Notes: generated by a model not told the origin, from the letters alone. A stretch of DNA of 64,000 nt from Candidatus Rifleibacterium amylolyticum (GCA_009917695.1 JAACJG010000003.1:434001-498000), one strand, 5' to 3'; positions 26,548 to 36,517 are shown, counted from the stretch's first letter. Translations and numbers: made by a program.

Positions 26548-27906
26548 TTAGCGTGCGACTCTGCCGCGGCCGCTGAAAATATAGACCATTCTGCCGCTTT
26601 CATCGCGGTCCATATTGAGATTTTCGAGAATTGGCGTGAATGGCAGACCTTTGCGAATAGCTTCTGAACCGCGCTTTAAAAACCAGTTGATGCCTTGTCC
26701 GCCCATATAGCTGGTTATCTCTGAGGCTGGTTCGTCATCGACGATCATCAGAGCTTCGCGAAAGGTTACCTGGCCTTTTTTAGGAATCAGGAAGCCGAGC
26801 GCTTTTACCGATACCAGGCCGGTCATGTCGGTTCCCTGCAAAAAGATGAGGTTGCGTGAACCGTTGTTTTTAAATTCGATCGCTTTTTCGCTGACCGCTG
26901 TTTTGGCGTTTACCACGGAGATTTCGGTGTTGCCTTCAAGCTCTTTGATAATGTCAGATACTTTGTTTACTTTCTGAAGCGGCATTTTCCAGGTCTGGCC
27001 GGGAGCGAAAGAACCCATTTCGTAAGCGGCCTGACCGACTTTTGGCATGACGTTGAGCTGATCTTCGTCTTGAACGATGCGGTAACGGTTGAAATAAGAG
27101 TCGCCCAGAACATCGTCCACCTGGGTGGCATTACTGTCGTCGAGAGCCTTGAGACTGATCGAGGTGAAGCCGAGTTCACCTTCGATAACCGACAGCCCGT
27201 TGGGCGCGACGAAGTTTTTTACGAAGATTTCCATGTCGAAAAGGTCGTCGGGCTGAAGTTTGATTTTGACTTCAAGTTTGCCAGGTTCGGGAATAACGGT
27301 CTTGAGTTTGGCAAGCAGATTGGCTTCGCGGCTTGCAGAAATTTTGCCCGCTTCGCCATTTTTGTCCATGACTTCGACGCTGATGCGCTTTTCTTCAGGC
27401 ACATTCAAAAGATCTTTGTGAGCTTTTTTAATCTTGTGTTCGAGACGCTTGCGCTGATTTTCGAGATTGTTGCGGTCTACGGTATCGAGATCTGGCATGT
27501 TGGGGTCGAGATATTTTTCGACTTTGCTTATGAGCATGTCGATTTCTTCAAGCAGATCAGCGTTGGCAGTGACGTCCTGCTGAACCCGGGTGAACTGAAG
27601 GCGCTTGAAGGCCTTTTCAAGAGCGACTTCAAACATTTTTCTGGCAGATTTGCGGGCTTTTGCTTCTTCGGCGGCCTTTATCAGTTCCTTGAATGACGTG
27701 ATGTCGTAATCACGCTCGATGGTCTGGCGCAGATGCTCATCGATCTCGGCTACCTTGCCAATGAATTCAGGCGATTCAACTCCCTTGCTGCCGGTTGAAT
27801 AAGCAGTGATCATTTCTTTGATCAGGTTCTGCATTTCAGTGGCGGCGTTGCCGGCAACTGTAAGCATGAGCATTAAAAAAAGAACGCAGACACATCGGTT
27901 CTTCAT
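26548..27906 (-). CDS. Exported protein with coiled coil, unknown function
   Basis: A 452-residue protein with a signal peptide (about 1-22, ending near GNA). The N-terminal half is helical and rich in Glu, Lys and Leu (about 50-170), likely coiled coil; the C-terminal half is predicted beta-rich, with a repeated lysine/aspartate-rich pattern and a final GRGRVAR. I do not recognise a family. ATG at 27906 is preceded by GGAGG. A 24-base palindrome lies about 105 bases upstream and may be a regulatory site. Convergent to the radical SAM cluster. Confidence 0.75.
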   Translation of the reverse strand: MKNRCVCVLFLMLMLTVAGNAATEMQNLIKEMITAYSTGSKGVESPEFIGKVAEIDEHLRQTIERDYDITSFKELIKAAEEAKARKSARKMFEVALEKAFKRLQFTRVQQDVTANADLLEEIDMLISKVEKYLDPNMPDLDTVDRNNLENQRKRLEHKIKKAHKDLLNVPEEKRISVEVMDKNGEAGKISASREANLLAKLKTVIPEPGKLEVKIKLQPDDLFDMEIFVKNFVAPNGLSVIEGELGFTSISLKALDDSNATQVDDVLGDSYFNRYRIVQDEDQLNVMPKVGQAAYEMGSFAPGQTWKMPLQKVNKVSDIIKELEGNTEISVVNAKTAVSEKAIEFKNNGSRNLIFLQGTDMTGLVSVKALGFLIPKKGQVTFREALMIVDDEPASEITSYMGGQGINWFLKRGSEAIRKGLPFTPILENLNMDRDESGRMVYIFSGRGRVAR

Positions 27907-28010
27907 GAGGTTCCTCCGCAAAGTCTTGTTACCTGAGAGATTATCACAATTCAAGCGGGCGTAGCAAATATAGAACTGGCTTTCCGGCGATATTTTAAAA
28001 AAACTGAACT

Positions 28011-28034
28011 AATGAACAGCAAAATCTGTTCATT
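28011..28034. promoter_or_regulatory. Perfect inverted repeat, possible operator or small terminator
   Basis: AATGAACAG and CTGTTCATT are perfect inverted arms of 9 bases around a 6-base A/T-rich spacer. It lies 105 bases upstream of the start of the 27906 gene (minus strand) and is followed by TTTTC on the plus side. Not a match to the known GAAC-N4-GTTC LexA box. Binding protein unknown. Confidence 0.35.
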
Positions 28035-28129
28035 TTCTTGAATATTAGGTTATCATCTAAGCAGAATGACGCATTTAACATCACTCGCAGATTTTTTGTG
28101 TTTTATATTGGCAAGCATTGAATTTTGTA

Positions 28130-28252
28130 GCGAGGCCTGAAGACGGGTTTGCTTTTTCGTAAGCTTGTGAGCGAAGCGAATCGCTGGAGAAAAAGCATCC
28201 CGTCTGAGGGACGAAGCTCCGGATTTAACATAGTCAATGAGCTTTTGTATAG
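28130..28252. repeat. Structured intergenic repeat, copy 2
   Basis: Second copy of the element at 16278-16408. It ends 18 bases before the start of the 28271 gene, so it may form its 5' leader. The long inverted repeat (around 28145-28158 with 28187-28203) is better conserved than the loop. The rest of 27907-28270 holds no gene. Confidence 0.75.
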
Positions 28253-28270
28253 TGACAGTAGCTTACCGAA

Positions 28271-29020
28271 ATGGACAGGGGCGCGTTATTATTTATGAGC
28301 AGCGGTTCTGAGGAAGATAAAAAGCTGGTTGGAAGGGTTGTGTCGGTAAATCAACTCGATGATGGCATCAGAGATTCCATGTATGATCTGATGCACCAGT
28401 TTTATTTCGTTGAGCGCCCGTCCTTTTTCAATGATCTTTCAAACAAATCTTCGGTGGTGCTGCTCGAAGACGGCAATGGCGTTCTGCGTGGTTTTACCTC
28501 AGTGGCTCTGTTTGATCTTAACATCGACGGGCAGACGCTGAAGATTCTTTTCAGTGGTGATACGATAATTCATCCCGATTTCTGGGGTAGTTTAGAGCTG
28601 CCACGGGTATGGGGAAAATTCATGTACGAAACTCTGTGCGAATGCGGCGAAACACCGCTCTACTGGTTTCTCATTTCGAGCGGTTACAAGACCTATCGCT
28701 TTCTGCCGGCTTATTTCAACGATTTTTTTCCGCGCCATGACTGTGAAACTCCGCCTGAAATGCGAAAAATCGTCGATGCTGCTGCTATAAGGCTTTTTAA
28801 CTCAGCTTACGACGCCAGCCGTGGCATAATCAGACTCGAAAACCCGACGCCTTTACGGGCCGGCATCAGCGATCCTGCCAAAGAGCGCCAGGCCAATCGC
28901 CATATCGCTTTTTTTCTCGAAAAAAATCCTGGTCATGATGCCGGCGACGAACTTGCCTGCATTGCCCGTTTGCATCTCGATAATTTCAAGCCATACGTCA
29001 GAAGGCTTCTTAAAATTTGA
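28271..29020 (+). CDS. GNAT-like protein of unknown substrate
   Basis: A 249-residue protein with a weak acyltransferase look: LMHQFYFVERPSFFND, a strand pair VVLLEDGNGVLRGFTS, then FSGDTIIHPDFWGSLELPRVWGKF, where an acyl-CoA pocket could lie, and a C-terminal charged helix. I could not identify a precise family. The ATG at 28271 has no good ribosome binding site; an ATG at 28295 is also possible. Its TGA shares a base with the ATG of the GH3 gene, so translation is coupled and the two should act together. Confidence 0.65.
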   Translation: MDRGALLFMSSGSEEDKKLVGRVVSVNQLDDGIRDSMYDLMHQFYFVERPSFFNDLSNKSSVVLLEDGNGVLRGFTSVALFDLNIDGQTLKILFSGDTIIHPDFWGSLELPRVWGKFMYETLCECGETPLYWFLISSGYKTYRFLPAYFNDFFPRHDCETPPEMRKIVDAAAIRLFNSAYDASRGIIRLENPTPLRAGISDPAKERQANRHIAFFLEKNPGHDAGDELACIARLHLDNFKPYVRRLLKI

Positions 29021-30699
29021 TGCAGCCATCTGAACTTGCCTGTTCCGCAATTCAGGCACTCTGGATGAGTACCTGTCTGCCAGAAACCTTTCTTTTCAAG
29101 CGCGCCGCTGCGAAATCTCTCAAAACCGTTCAAACTGAGGTTTTGCGCGAAATTGTTGCGGGCTCCGCTGGCAGCGAATTTTCCCGAAAGCACGGAATTA
29201 CCGGCAATACTGGTGTTGCTGAATTCCGTGACCGGGTAGCGGTTAATGAATATGAAGATCTTCAGCCCTGGATCGAAAAAATCGCTGATGGCGCTGAGAA
29301 TGTTTTGAGCCGCGAAAAAGTGCTGATGTTCGAAGAAACCAGCGGTTCGACCTCAGGCAGCCGGTTGATTCCCTATACGAATGCTTTGCAGAAAGCCTTT
29401 AACCGGGCGCTGCACCCATGGCTGTTCGATCTTTACTCTCATCTTCCTGCCATTTGGGGCGGGCCGGCCTACTGGGTCGTGACTCCGCGAACTGCTGGTC
29501 GCAAAACTTCGGGTGGAGTTCCGGTGGGATTTGCCGCAGATTCAGATTATTTCGGGCGCTGGGCCAGACCGTTGATAGACTCATTGATGGCGGTTTCTGA
29601 TAAGGTCAAGAACTATGGTTCTGGACAAATATGGCGCTACCTCACGCTTCTGGCGCTGTTGCGTTCTGATGGTCTGCGCCTTATTTCGCTCTGGAACCCG
29701 ACCTTTTTTATCGCGCTGGTCAACGATGTAAATGAGTGGCATGAAGAACTTGCTGCTGACCTGCGTGATGGCACCTGTCACCCTGAAAAAATCGGCAAAT
29801 CAGCGCCGGCTGAAGTTGCTTCGTTTTGTGCCAGACCCATGCCATTGCGGGCAAAATTGCTGACGTCAGCTGTGACCGCTTTGCGGGCTGGCCGTCGCGC
29901 TGAATTTGCCAGCATGCTCTGGCCGAAACTCGCCATGATTTCAAGCTGGACAGAAGCTGAGGCAGCCAGCGGTGCCGCTCAGCTGCGTGAGTATTTTCCC
30001 CAGCAGATCTGGCAGAGCAAAGGATTGCTTGCCACCGAAGGGGCTGTGACTTTGCCGGTAATGTCGGCCCAGACGCCAGTTCTGGCCGCACGCAGCGCTT
30101 TTTTTGAATTCGAAGAAGGCGAAGAAGGCTGCGGTGATCTCAAACTGGCGCACGAGCTTGAAACTGGCGGCCGCTATCGCGTTATCATGACAACTTTCGG
30201 CGGTCTTTATCGCTATCGTCTGCATGATATTGTCGAGATGTGCGGCTGGTGGCGACGATTGCCCTGTCTTGCCTTCATCGGCAAAGAAGCGATGGTCTGC
30301 GATCTCAGCGGTGAAAAACTCAGTGCCGCCCATATTAGAGCGATTCTTAACGATTTGCCCGGCAAATTTGTCAGTGCTTTCGTTGCTCCCGAAAAGCCCA
30401 TGGCGCCGGCGTTGCCCGGCTATTTGCTGGTCGCATCGAGAGACGAGACGTCTTTACGTGAGCCTGAGCTGGCGACGGCGCTGGAGTCGTCACTCTGTGA
30501 AAACATTCATTACCGCTGGAGCCGTGAAGCCGGGCAACTGCAGGCTGCCAGAGTAATGCTTCTGCCGGTTTCACCAGATCAGCTTATTCAGCTTCGTCAA
30601 AAACGGGTCGAAGAAGAAGGTTGCGCCCTCAGTACTGCCAAATACGGCGTTTTAAGCCGGCAATCCGGCTGGGCAAACTGGCTGAACCGTCAGTTCTGA
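29020..30699 (+). CDS. GH3-family acyl-adenylating enzyme
   Basis: A 559-residue member of the GH3 (auxin-responsive promoter) family. In plants GH3 enzymes adenylate acids and join them to amino acids; bacterial members are mostly uncharacterised. The adenylate-forming phosphate loop is clear (FEETSGSTSGSR, about residues 104-115), with the later GGLYRYRLHDIVEM motif and a C-terminal domain from about 430. The best start is the ATG at 29020, inside the upstream stop. Its stop is 2 bases from the convergent hflX stop. A role in amidating a carboxylic acid, perhaps with the GNAT neighbour, is inference. Confidence 0.88.
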   Translation: MQPSELACSAIQALWMSTCLPETFLFKRAAAKSLKTVQTEVLREIVAGSAGSEFSRKHGITGNTGVAEFRDRVAVNEYEDLQPWIEKIADGAENVLSREKVLMFEETSGSTSGSRLIPYTNALQKAFNRALHPWLFDLYSHLPAIWGGPAYWVVTPRTAGRKTSGGVPVGFAADSDYFGRWARPLIDSLMAVSDKVKNYGSGQIWRYLTLLALLRSDGLRLISLWNPTFFIALVNDVNEWHEELAADLRDGTCHPEKIGKSAPAEVASFCARPMPLRAKLLTSAVTALRAGRRAEFASMLWPKLAMISSWTEAEAASGAAQLREYFPQQIWQSKGLLATEGAVTLPVMSAQTPVLAARSAFFEFEEGEEGCGDLKLAHELETGGRYRVIMTTFGGLYRYRLHDIVEMCGWWRRLPCLAFIGKEAMVCDLSGEKLSAAHIRAILNDLPGKFVSAFVAPEKPMAPALPGYLLVASRDETSLREPELATALESSLCENIHYRWSREAGQLQAARVMLLPVSPDQLIQLRQKRVEEEGCALSTAKYGVLSRQSGWANWLNRQF

Positions 30700-30701
30700 T
30701 A

Positions 30702-31967
30702 TTACTTGCGCAGATAGGGCTCGATGGCTTTTAAAAAGGTGACCGGCAGCTCGGCTTTGATTTTGACGAACCCTTCGCCCCATTCCTGTGAAAAGATCCT
30801 GCCGATTTTCATGGCATCGCCGATGTAGGGCGAGCCGACTGGCAGTTCGATTTCGACGTTGCGGCGGTTGCGGCACATTACGCTTTCGATGCGGCTCTGC
30901 AGCAGGCCGATATTTTCTCCGGTCAGCGCCGAAAGCAGAATGCAATCAGGGTAAGCTGCCTTGAGCAGGTCCTCTGACACCGACAGGCCACGGTCGATCT
31001 TGTTGAACACGTAGATGCGCTCGTGTTTCGCTGCTCCTATCTGCTTGAGAACCTCTTCAACCGCCTTGAGATGCTCTCTGAACTGTGGGTCTGAAACGTC
31101 GCTGACCAGCAACAGAACCTCAGATTGCACGACGCTTTCGAGCGTTGCTTTAAAGGCATCTACCAGACCGTGTGGCAGCTTGCGAATAAAGCCGACGGTG
31201 TCGGAAAGTATGCACCAGTGGCTGCCTGGCAGTTCGATGCGGCGCGCCGTCGGGTCGAGAGTGGTGAACAGGCCGTTGCACATCTTGACATCGCTGCCCG
31301 AAAGCTTGTTGAGCAGAGTCGATTTGCCGGCGTTGGTATAGCCAACCAGAGAAAACAGTGGTGCAAAACGGTCCACCCGCTGTTTGCCCTGTTGCTCGCG
31401 GGTTTTGGCGACTTTTTCGAGTTCTTCGTTGAGCTTTTTAATTTTGAGATTGAGAATGCGTCTGTCGGTTTCGAGCTGGGTTTCACCAGGGCCTTTGAGG
31501 CCGATACCGCCGCGCTGGCGTTCGAGATGTGTCCACATGCGCAGCAGTCTGGGCAGCTGATATTGATGCATGGCCAGTTCGACCTGCAGTTTACCTTCTT
31601 TGGTCGAAGCGTGTTTGGCAAAGATGTCGATGATAATCGAGGTGCGATCCTTGACCGGCAGACCGGTTTCGGCTTCGATTGTCTTGATCTGCAATGCGCT
31701 GAGTTCGTCGTCGGCCGCGATGTATTCGGCATCGAGCTTTTCGGCCATTTCTTTGACTTCCTGCACTTTGCCACTGCCAAAGTAGTTGGCGCGCATCGCC
31801 TTGTCACGCTTCTGTATCAGCGTGCCGACCATTTCTGCGCCCAGAGTTTTAAGCAGTTCGCCAAGTTCACCAAGTGAATGCTCGATTTCAGCATCGGTTT
31901 GTTTTGGTGTCTGCACGGCAATGGCGAGAACTCGCGGTGGCTCGGGTTTTACTGCATGTAGCTTCAT
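30702..31967 (-). CDS. hflX: Ribosome-associated GTPase HflX
   Basis: A 421-residue GTPase that splits stalled or heat-damaged ribosomes. The N-terminal HflX domain includes YFGSGKVQE and LQVELAMHQYQLPRL, then the GPGETQLETDRR motif, a coiled coil, and the G domain: G1 GYTNAGKS at about 209-216, G3-like DTVGFI, G4 NKID, with the SAL-type G5. Cytoplasmic. It is the last gene of a minus-strand run from nadA and lies 73 bases after the 32041 gene, so it may share that transcript or have its own promoter. Confidence 0.95.
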   Translation of the reverse strand: MKLHAVKPEPPRVLAIAVQTPKQTDAEIEHSLGELGELLKTLGAEMVGTLIQKRDKAMRANYFGSGKVQEVKEMAEKLDAEYIAADDELSALQIKTIEAETGLPVKDRTSIIIDIFAKHASTKEGKLQVELAMHQYQLPRLLRMWTHLERQRGGIGLKGPGETQLETDRRILNLKIKKLNEELEKVAKTREQQGKQRVDRFAPLFSLVGYTNAGKSTLLNKLSGSDVKMCNGLFTTLDPTARRIELPGSHWCILSDTVGFIRKLPHGLVDAFKATLESVVQSEVLLLVSDVSDPQFREHLKAVEEVLKQIGAAKHERIYVFNKIDRGLSVSEDLLKAAYPDCILLSALTGENIGLLQSRIESVMCRNRRNVEIELPVGSPYIGDAMKIGRIFSQEWGEGFVKIKAELPVTFLKAIEPYLRK

Positions 31968-32040
31968 GGCTCTATTCTTTCTTCGGCTTTGACTTCGAAC
32001 GCCATAATGTACTACTGTTTTGCGCTAAAATCCAGTGCCT

Positions 32041-32553
32041 TTACTGCTTTACCCGGGTCATTTCGACAAAATCGATAAACAGGTCGAGATCTTTTATTGC
32101 CTGATCTACTGTGTATTCTGCACTATACTCTTTAAGACAGCGATAAACCCGCTCTTTTTGCTCGATTTCGACAAAGGGAAACAGCGCCGCGATTTTTGCT
32201 GCACGTTCAGGCGTGAAGTATTGCCTTGCATCTTCATCGCCTATTCCTGAGAGAAAGAAACGTTTTTCATCGCCATGCGGAAAACTGGTCGGCCCCATGA
32301 AGGGTATCATGCTCATTATGCGTTCGTAGAGGTTCCAGCCGCGAATTGCCAGATAGCGCGGCGGAGTCACGTAAGCCGTTATCATAAGTTCTTCCTGAAT
32401 TATGAAATCTACTTTGAGCATAATTTCACGGTAAGTCAGGCTGAGATGTGGAATACCGCGCTCGTCGTGCAGGCTGGCGCCGTGTTTGGTTTCATGAACA
32501 ATGTCGCCGCCCAGGCGGACTTGCAGGGCTTTGAGAAATTCGACCGGTTCCAT
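32041..32553 (-). CDS. Conserved-looking protein of unknown function
   Basis: A 170-residue soluble protein. The central part is beta-rich with hydrophobic strands (MLKVDFIIQEELMITAYV), followed by an aromatic loop and a C-terminal helical, acidic region. The N-terminus resembles a short helix with a Gly turn. It starts 12 bases after nadB stops, so it is probably part of the nad operon, but a link to NAD synthesis is not supported by any motif. No family recognised. Confidence 0.65.
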   Translation of the reverse strand: MEPVEFLKALQVRLGGDIVHETKHGASLHDERGIPHLSLTYREIMLKVDFIIQEELMITAYVTPPRYLAIRGWNLYERIMSMIPFMGPTSFPHGDEKRFFLSGIGDEDARQYFTPERAAKIAALFPFVEIEQKERVYRCLKEYSAEYTVDQAIKDLDLFIDFVEMTRVKQ

Positions 32554-32565
32554 TGCTTTCCTTTC

Positions 32566-34083
32566 TTATGCAGGACAATCGATGTTGTAGTGCAGGCCAA
32601 CGCTTTTATCGCGCTTCATGGCAGCATCGACTATCAGTTCGGCCACTACGATCAGATGGCGCAGTTCGATAAAGTTTCGGTTGACCCGGTGACGCGAGTA
32701 GTAGTCCTGTATCTCGGTTTTTAGCATGTCAATGCGGTTTCTGGCCCGGCGCAGACGTTCGAAACTTCTGACAATACCGACGTAGTTCCACATGATGCGC
32801 CTGATTTCTTCCCAGTTGTGAAGTAGCAGAACTTCTTCGCGTGCCTTTTCAACGCGGCTGTCGTCCCAAGGGGGCACGAGCCGCTGCGGTCGATCGATAC
32901 CTGCAGCCAGCATGTGCCTTGCTGCCGAAGCGCCAAAAACCAGGCATTCCAGCAAAGAGTTGCTGGCCAGGCGGTTGGCACCGTGCAATCCGGTGCAGCT
33001 TGCTTCGCCTATCGCATAAAGGCTATCTATGCAGGTTCGGCCGTTGAGATCAACCTTGAGGCCGCCACAGGTGTAATGCGCCGCCGGAACCACCGGAATC
33101 GGTTCGCTGGTAATGTCGATGCCAAGATCGAGACATTTCTGGTAGATCCCCGGAAAATGCCCCTTGATGAATTCTGCCGGCTTATGCGAGATATCGAGCC
33201 AGACATGGCGAATGCCAAGGCGCTTGATCTCATGGTCAATGGCGCGGGCCACGATATCGCGCGGCGCCAGTTCGGCACGTTCATCGAAAGCGGGCATGAA
33301 CCTGGTGCCGTCAGGTAATTTAAGCTGCGCACCTTCGCCGCGCATTGCTTCGGTTATCAGCGAAGCACCGGCCTGCGGGTGATAGAGGCAGGTCGGGTGA
33401 AACTGGTTGAATTCAAGATTCTCGACCTGACAGCCGGCGCGATAACCCATGGCAATACCGTCACCGCTGGTTACCGAGGGGTTGCTAGAATAGAGATACA
33501 CGCGACTTGCGCCGCCGGTCGCTATCACGGTTTTGCCGGCCGAAAAAGCATCGACGCAGTCTTCAGCTTCGTTGTAGATGTAAGCGCCGAGGCAGCGGCC
33601 GTCGCGCTGATACAGGTCGATTGCCACATGGTTCTCGAAAATACTGATATTGCTGCGGTTTTTCGTAGCTCTGACCAGGGTTTCTTCGAGGTCACGGCCG
33701 GTTGAGTCAGCAGAATGAATGATGCGCCGGTGCGAATGACCGCCTTCACGGGTCAGATGATAGTTGTTGTCGTCGCCACGGGTGAAGTTGATACCGAGGC
33801 CGATGAGCCATTGTATCGATTCTGGCGCATTCTCGACGGTAAACTTGACTGCTGCCGGGTCACAGAGTCCGGCTCCGGCGATGAGCGTATCCTGAATGTG
33901 TGACGCGAACGAGTCGTCGTTTTCGAGAACTGCTGCTATACCGCCCTGTGCGTAATTTGTCGAATTTTCATGCAGAACATCCTTGCAGATTACCGCAATC
34001 GAGAGCTTTTCAGGCAGGCGCAGAGCAAGGCTGAGGCCGGCGGCGCCGCTGCCAAGCACGAGAACATCGAAGGTGTGTTGCAT
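32566..34083 (-). CDS. nadB: L-aspartate oxidase
   Basis: NadB, 505 residues, a flavoprotein that oxidises L-aspartate to iminoaspartate in de novo NAD synthesis, using oxygen or fumarate as acceptor. The FAD dinucleotide site [13 protein letters not shown] is at residues 12-24; NYAQGGIA and the ATGGASR loop and an REGGHSHRR segment are typical. C-terminal three-helix domain present. Second to last of nadA-nadC-nadB (transcription order), with a 2-base gap to nadC. Confidence 0.95.
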   Translation of the reverse strand: MQHTFDVLVLGSGAAGLSLALRLPEKLSIAVICKDVLHENSTNYAQGGIAAVLENDDSFASHIQDTLIAGAGLCDPAAVKFTVENAPESIQWLIGLGINFTRGDDNNYHLTREGGHSHRRIIHSADSTGRDLEETLVRATKNRSNISIFENHVAIDLYQRDGRCLGAYIYNEAEDCVDAFSAGKTVIATGGASRVYLYSSNPSVTSGDGIAMGYRAGCQVENLEFNQFHPTCLYHPQAGASLITEAMRGEGAQLKLPDGTRFMPAFDERAELAPRDIVARAIDHEIKRLGIRHVWLDISHKPAEFIKGHFPGIYQKCLDLGIDITSEPIPVVPAAHYTCGGLKVDLNGRTCIDSLYAIGEASCTGLHGANRLASNSLLECLVFGASAARHMLAAGIDRPQRLVPPWDDSRVEKAREEVLLLHNWEEIRRIMWNYVGIVRSFERLRRARNRIDMLKTEIQDYYSRHRVNRNFIELRHLIVVAELIVDAAMKRDKSVGLHYNIDCPA

Positions 34084-34085
34084 AT

Positions 34086-34928
34086 TCAGCTGATTCTCAT
34101 GTCAAAGCGCATCGACAGGTTGATTGCCCTGATGTGCTTGGTAAGTGAGCCCGAAGAAACGTAATCGACATTGGTAGCGCCGATCTGGCCGATATTGTCA
34201 AGAGTCACATCGCCTGAGACTTCGAGTTTGACGCGGCCGGCATTGATTTCGACGGCTTCCTTTATCCGTTCAAGGTTGAAGTTGTCGAGCATCACTATGT
34301 CGGCGCCGCCTTCAATCGCTTCTTTGAGCCCTTCGATATTTTCGACTTCAATTTCGACACTGCGGCCTGGTGCAATGCTGTGCGCGGCCCTGATCGCTTC
34401 TGCTATCGAACCGCAGGCGCTGATATGGTTCTCTTTGATCAGAAAGGCGTCGAAAAGGCCCATGCGATGATTATGGCCACCGCCGCATTTGACCGCATAT
34501 TTTTCGGCCAGCCGCAGCCCCGGAATCGTCTTGCGCGTGTCGAGCAGCCTGGTTTTGCTGTCGCCCAGTTTTTCGACGTAGGCCCGGGTAGCGGTCGCCA
34601 CTCCCGAAAGGGTCTGCAAAAAGTTCAATGCCGTTCTTTCGCCGGTCAGCAAACTGCGGGCGCGGCCCTCCAGTGTGTAAATTACGCTGTCGGGGCCGAT
34701 CTGGTCACCATCGTTGTAGTTCCAGCTGACTTTGACATCGCCATCTATCTGGCTAAAAACCTCATCAACCCAGTCTTTGCCGCAGAGCACCATACTCTCG
34801 CGGGTGAACACACGGGCACTGGCCTTGCGTGTCTGCGGAATCAACATCGCGGTAATATCAGGCTGCCCCTGTAAATCTTCGTATAAAGCGGCTTTAACGT
34901 TGTCTCTGATTACATTTTGTAAATCCAT
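34086..34928 (-). CDS. nadC: Nicotinate-nucleotide pyrophosphorylase (carboxylating)
   Basis: NadC, 280 residues, converts quinolinate and PRPP to nicotinate mononucleotide with CO2 release. Recognised by [45 protein letters not shown] and the C-terminal [10 protein letters not shown] strand. It starts 3 bases after nadA and is followed closely by nadB, a standard order. Confidence 0.95.
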   Translation of the reverse strand: MDLQNVIRDNVKAALYEDLQGQPDITAMLIPQTRKASARVFTRESMVLCGKDWVDEVFSQIDGDVKVSWNYNDGDQIGPDSVIYTLEGRARSLLTGERTALNFLQTLSGVATATRAYVEKLGDSKTRLLDTRKTIPGLRLAEKYAVKCGGGHNHRMGLFDAFLIKENHISACGSIAEAIRAAHSIAPGRSVEIEVENIEGLKEAIEGGADIVMLDNFNLERIKEAVEINAGRVKLEVSGDVTLDNIGQIGATNVDYVSSGSLTKHIRAINLSMRFDMRIS

Positions 34929-34931
34929 TGC

Positions 34932-35963
34932 TCAGTTCTTCTTTCTGAATTCCAGCATGCGGGTAAGCGGAACCATTGCCTTTTTGATAACATCTGCCGC
35001 GAGTTTGATCTCATTTTTGCCGGTTTTAAGGGCTTCGAGCAGGTTTTCCAGACAGTTCATCTTCATCCACGGGCAGTTGGCTTCGCAGTCTACCTTGCCA
35101 CCGTAAGGCTCTGTTCCGGCTGCGATAAACTTCTTGTCGGGGCATGCCTGTTGCATCTTGTAAAAAATACCGGTTTCAGTGGCTACGATGAATTTTTTTG
35201 CCGAGCTTTGCTGGGCCGCCTTGAGCAGTTGAGACGTCGATCCGACGAAGTCGGCAAGCGCGATCACATCTGCTTTTGATTCAGGATGCACCAGCACTTC
35301 GGCTTCGGGATAGCGTTCCTGCAACTCACTTATTCTTGCCGCGTCGAATTCGGCATGTACAACGCAACAGGCGTCCCAGAGTAATACATCGCCGCCGCTC
35401 TGGCGGGTGATATAATCGCCAAGATAGCGATCCGGCGCCCAGATTATTTTTTCGCCGCGGGCCGTCAGGTGTTTGATCAGATCGACGGCGATGCTGGAAG
35501 TCACGACCCAGTCGGCCATAGCTTTGACCTCGGCCGACGTGTTGGCGTAGACTACCACCGTGCGGCCGGGATTGGCGTCGATAAATTTTTTGAATTCGGC
35601 CGGTTCGCAGCCGAGATCAAGCGAGCATTCGGCCTTAAGATCTGGCATCAGCACGGTTTTTTGTGGACTGAGAATCTTTGCGGTCTCGCCCATGAATCTT
35701 ACGCCGGCGACAACGAGTGTCTGCGCCGGAATGTCGGCACCAAAGCGTGCCATTTCAAGCGAATCGCCGATAAAGCCACCGCTTTCTTCTGCAAGCTTCT
35801 GAATGTCGGGGTCTGTATAGTAATGCGCGATCAGTGCCGCGTTCTTTTCTTTGAGCAGTTTTTTGATTTCGGCCGCAAGTTTGGCCGAGTCAGGCTGTTC
35901 GCCTGTTCGCCGAACCGGCTCGGGCAGGTGCTTTTCGATCTTGTTCAGAAAATTTTCGCTCAC
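34932..35963 (-). CDS. nadA: Quinolinate synthase
   Basis: NadA, 343 residues, condenses iminoaspartate and dihydroxyacetone phosphate to quinolinate using an oxygen-sensitive [4Fe-4S] cluster. The three expected ligand cysteines are visible (Cys113; one of Cys199/Cys200; Cys297 in the CPWM motif). Also [13 protein letters not shown] and FMGETAKIL. First gene of the nad operon, with a strong candidate promoter 54 bases upstream. Confidence 0.96.
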   Translation of the reverse strand: MSENFLNKIEKHLPEPVRRTGEQPDSAKLAAEIKKLLKEKNAALIAHYYTDPDIQKLAEESGGFIGDSLEMARFGADIPAQTLVVAGVRFMGETAKILSPQKTVLMPDLKAECSLDLGCEPAEFKKFIDANPGRTVVVYANTSAEVKAMADWVVTSSIAVDLIKHLTARGEKIIWAPDRYLGDYITRQSGGDVLLWDACCVVHAEFDAARISELQERYPEAEVLVHPESKADVIALADFVGSTSQLLKAAQQSSAKKFIVATETGIFYKMQQACPDKKFIAAGTEPYGGKVDCEANCPWMKMNCLENLLEALKTGKNEIKLAADVIKKAMVPLTRMLEFRKKN

Positions 35964-36016
35964 TTTGCTTCTCCTGCTGGTTTTTCAACTGGCCGGGAAC
36001 AGCGCCCGACAGTTGC

Positions 36017-36045
36017 ATTCTACTCCAATCCTGACTCCCTGCCAA
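36017..36045 (-). promoter_or_regulatory. Candidate sigma-70-type promoter of the nad operon
   Basis: On the minus strand TTGGCA (36040-36045) and TAGAAT (36017-36022) are separated by exactly 17 bases, each with one mismatch to consensus. It lies about 54 bases upstream of the nadA ATG. Confidence 0.6.
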
Positions 36046-36517
36046 CATGTCATTAACTATGTCCTAGATCTTGCCTGATCTCTGCAAAAGAGCTTATCCG
36101 CAGATTTCGCCGAGTACACAGATTGTTAGAACCGAAAATAGCGAAAATGAAGAGTGTAAAATAGCTGGCGGCAAAGCTGCCATGGCTTTTTTTGCAAACT
36201 TCACAAAGCTGTAACCTTCAAAAAAATCTGCGGTTTCGGTGTAATCTGCGGATGTCCGCAAAACAGATTCAACTTCAGTGAGATCTACTCCGCTGATTTT
36301 GGCAATATCACAGATGATGAGGAATAAGAGAATGACGAAAATCGATAAGAATGTAAGAACTTTGTGCTTGAACGGGGTTGTGGTGGGCGGTATTATTTGG
36401 CGATTACGATTACGATTACGATTACGATTACGATTACGATTACGATTACGATTAAGAGCACGAGCACGAATTGGAGCGATGATCTGTGCTTGCAGATATG
36501 TTTAAATGGAGACAATC
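36046..36517. other. Intergenic region with a microsatellite, no gene
   Basis: Between the nad promoter and the hydrolase start I see no gene. It has scattered short phrases like ATCCGCAGATTTCGC, a weak GC-rich hairpin with a T-run near 36168-36196, and the hexamer repeat at 36402-36454. Open frames across the hexamer repeat are artefacts. Confidence 0.6.
36402..36454 (+). repeat. GATTAC microsatellite, 8 full units plus a partial
   Basis: Eight perfect tandem copies of GATTAC (36402-36449) plus GATTA, about 64 bases before the hydrolase start codon. Because the unit is 6 bases, length changes alter spacing in the leader, not a reading frame. It could be a slip-prone tuner of expression, but this is inference. 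Confidence 0.9.

Noticed and set aside
27070-27696. Long plus-strand open frame over the 26548 gene
   Set aside because: Antisense shadow; the minus-strand gene has a signal peptide and ribosome site.
28011-28034. LexA box
   Set aside because: The arms are inverted but spacing and sequence do not match known LexA sites.
31125-31877. 250-codon plus-strand open frame across hflX
   Set aside because: Antisense shadow of a clearly recognised HflX gene.
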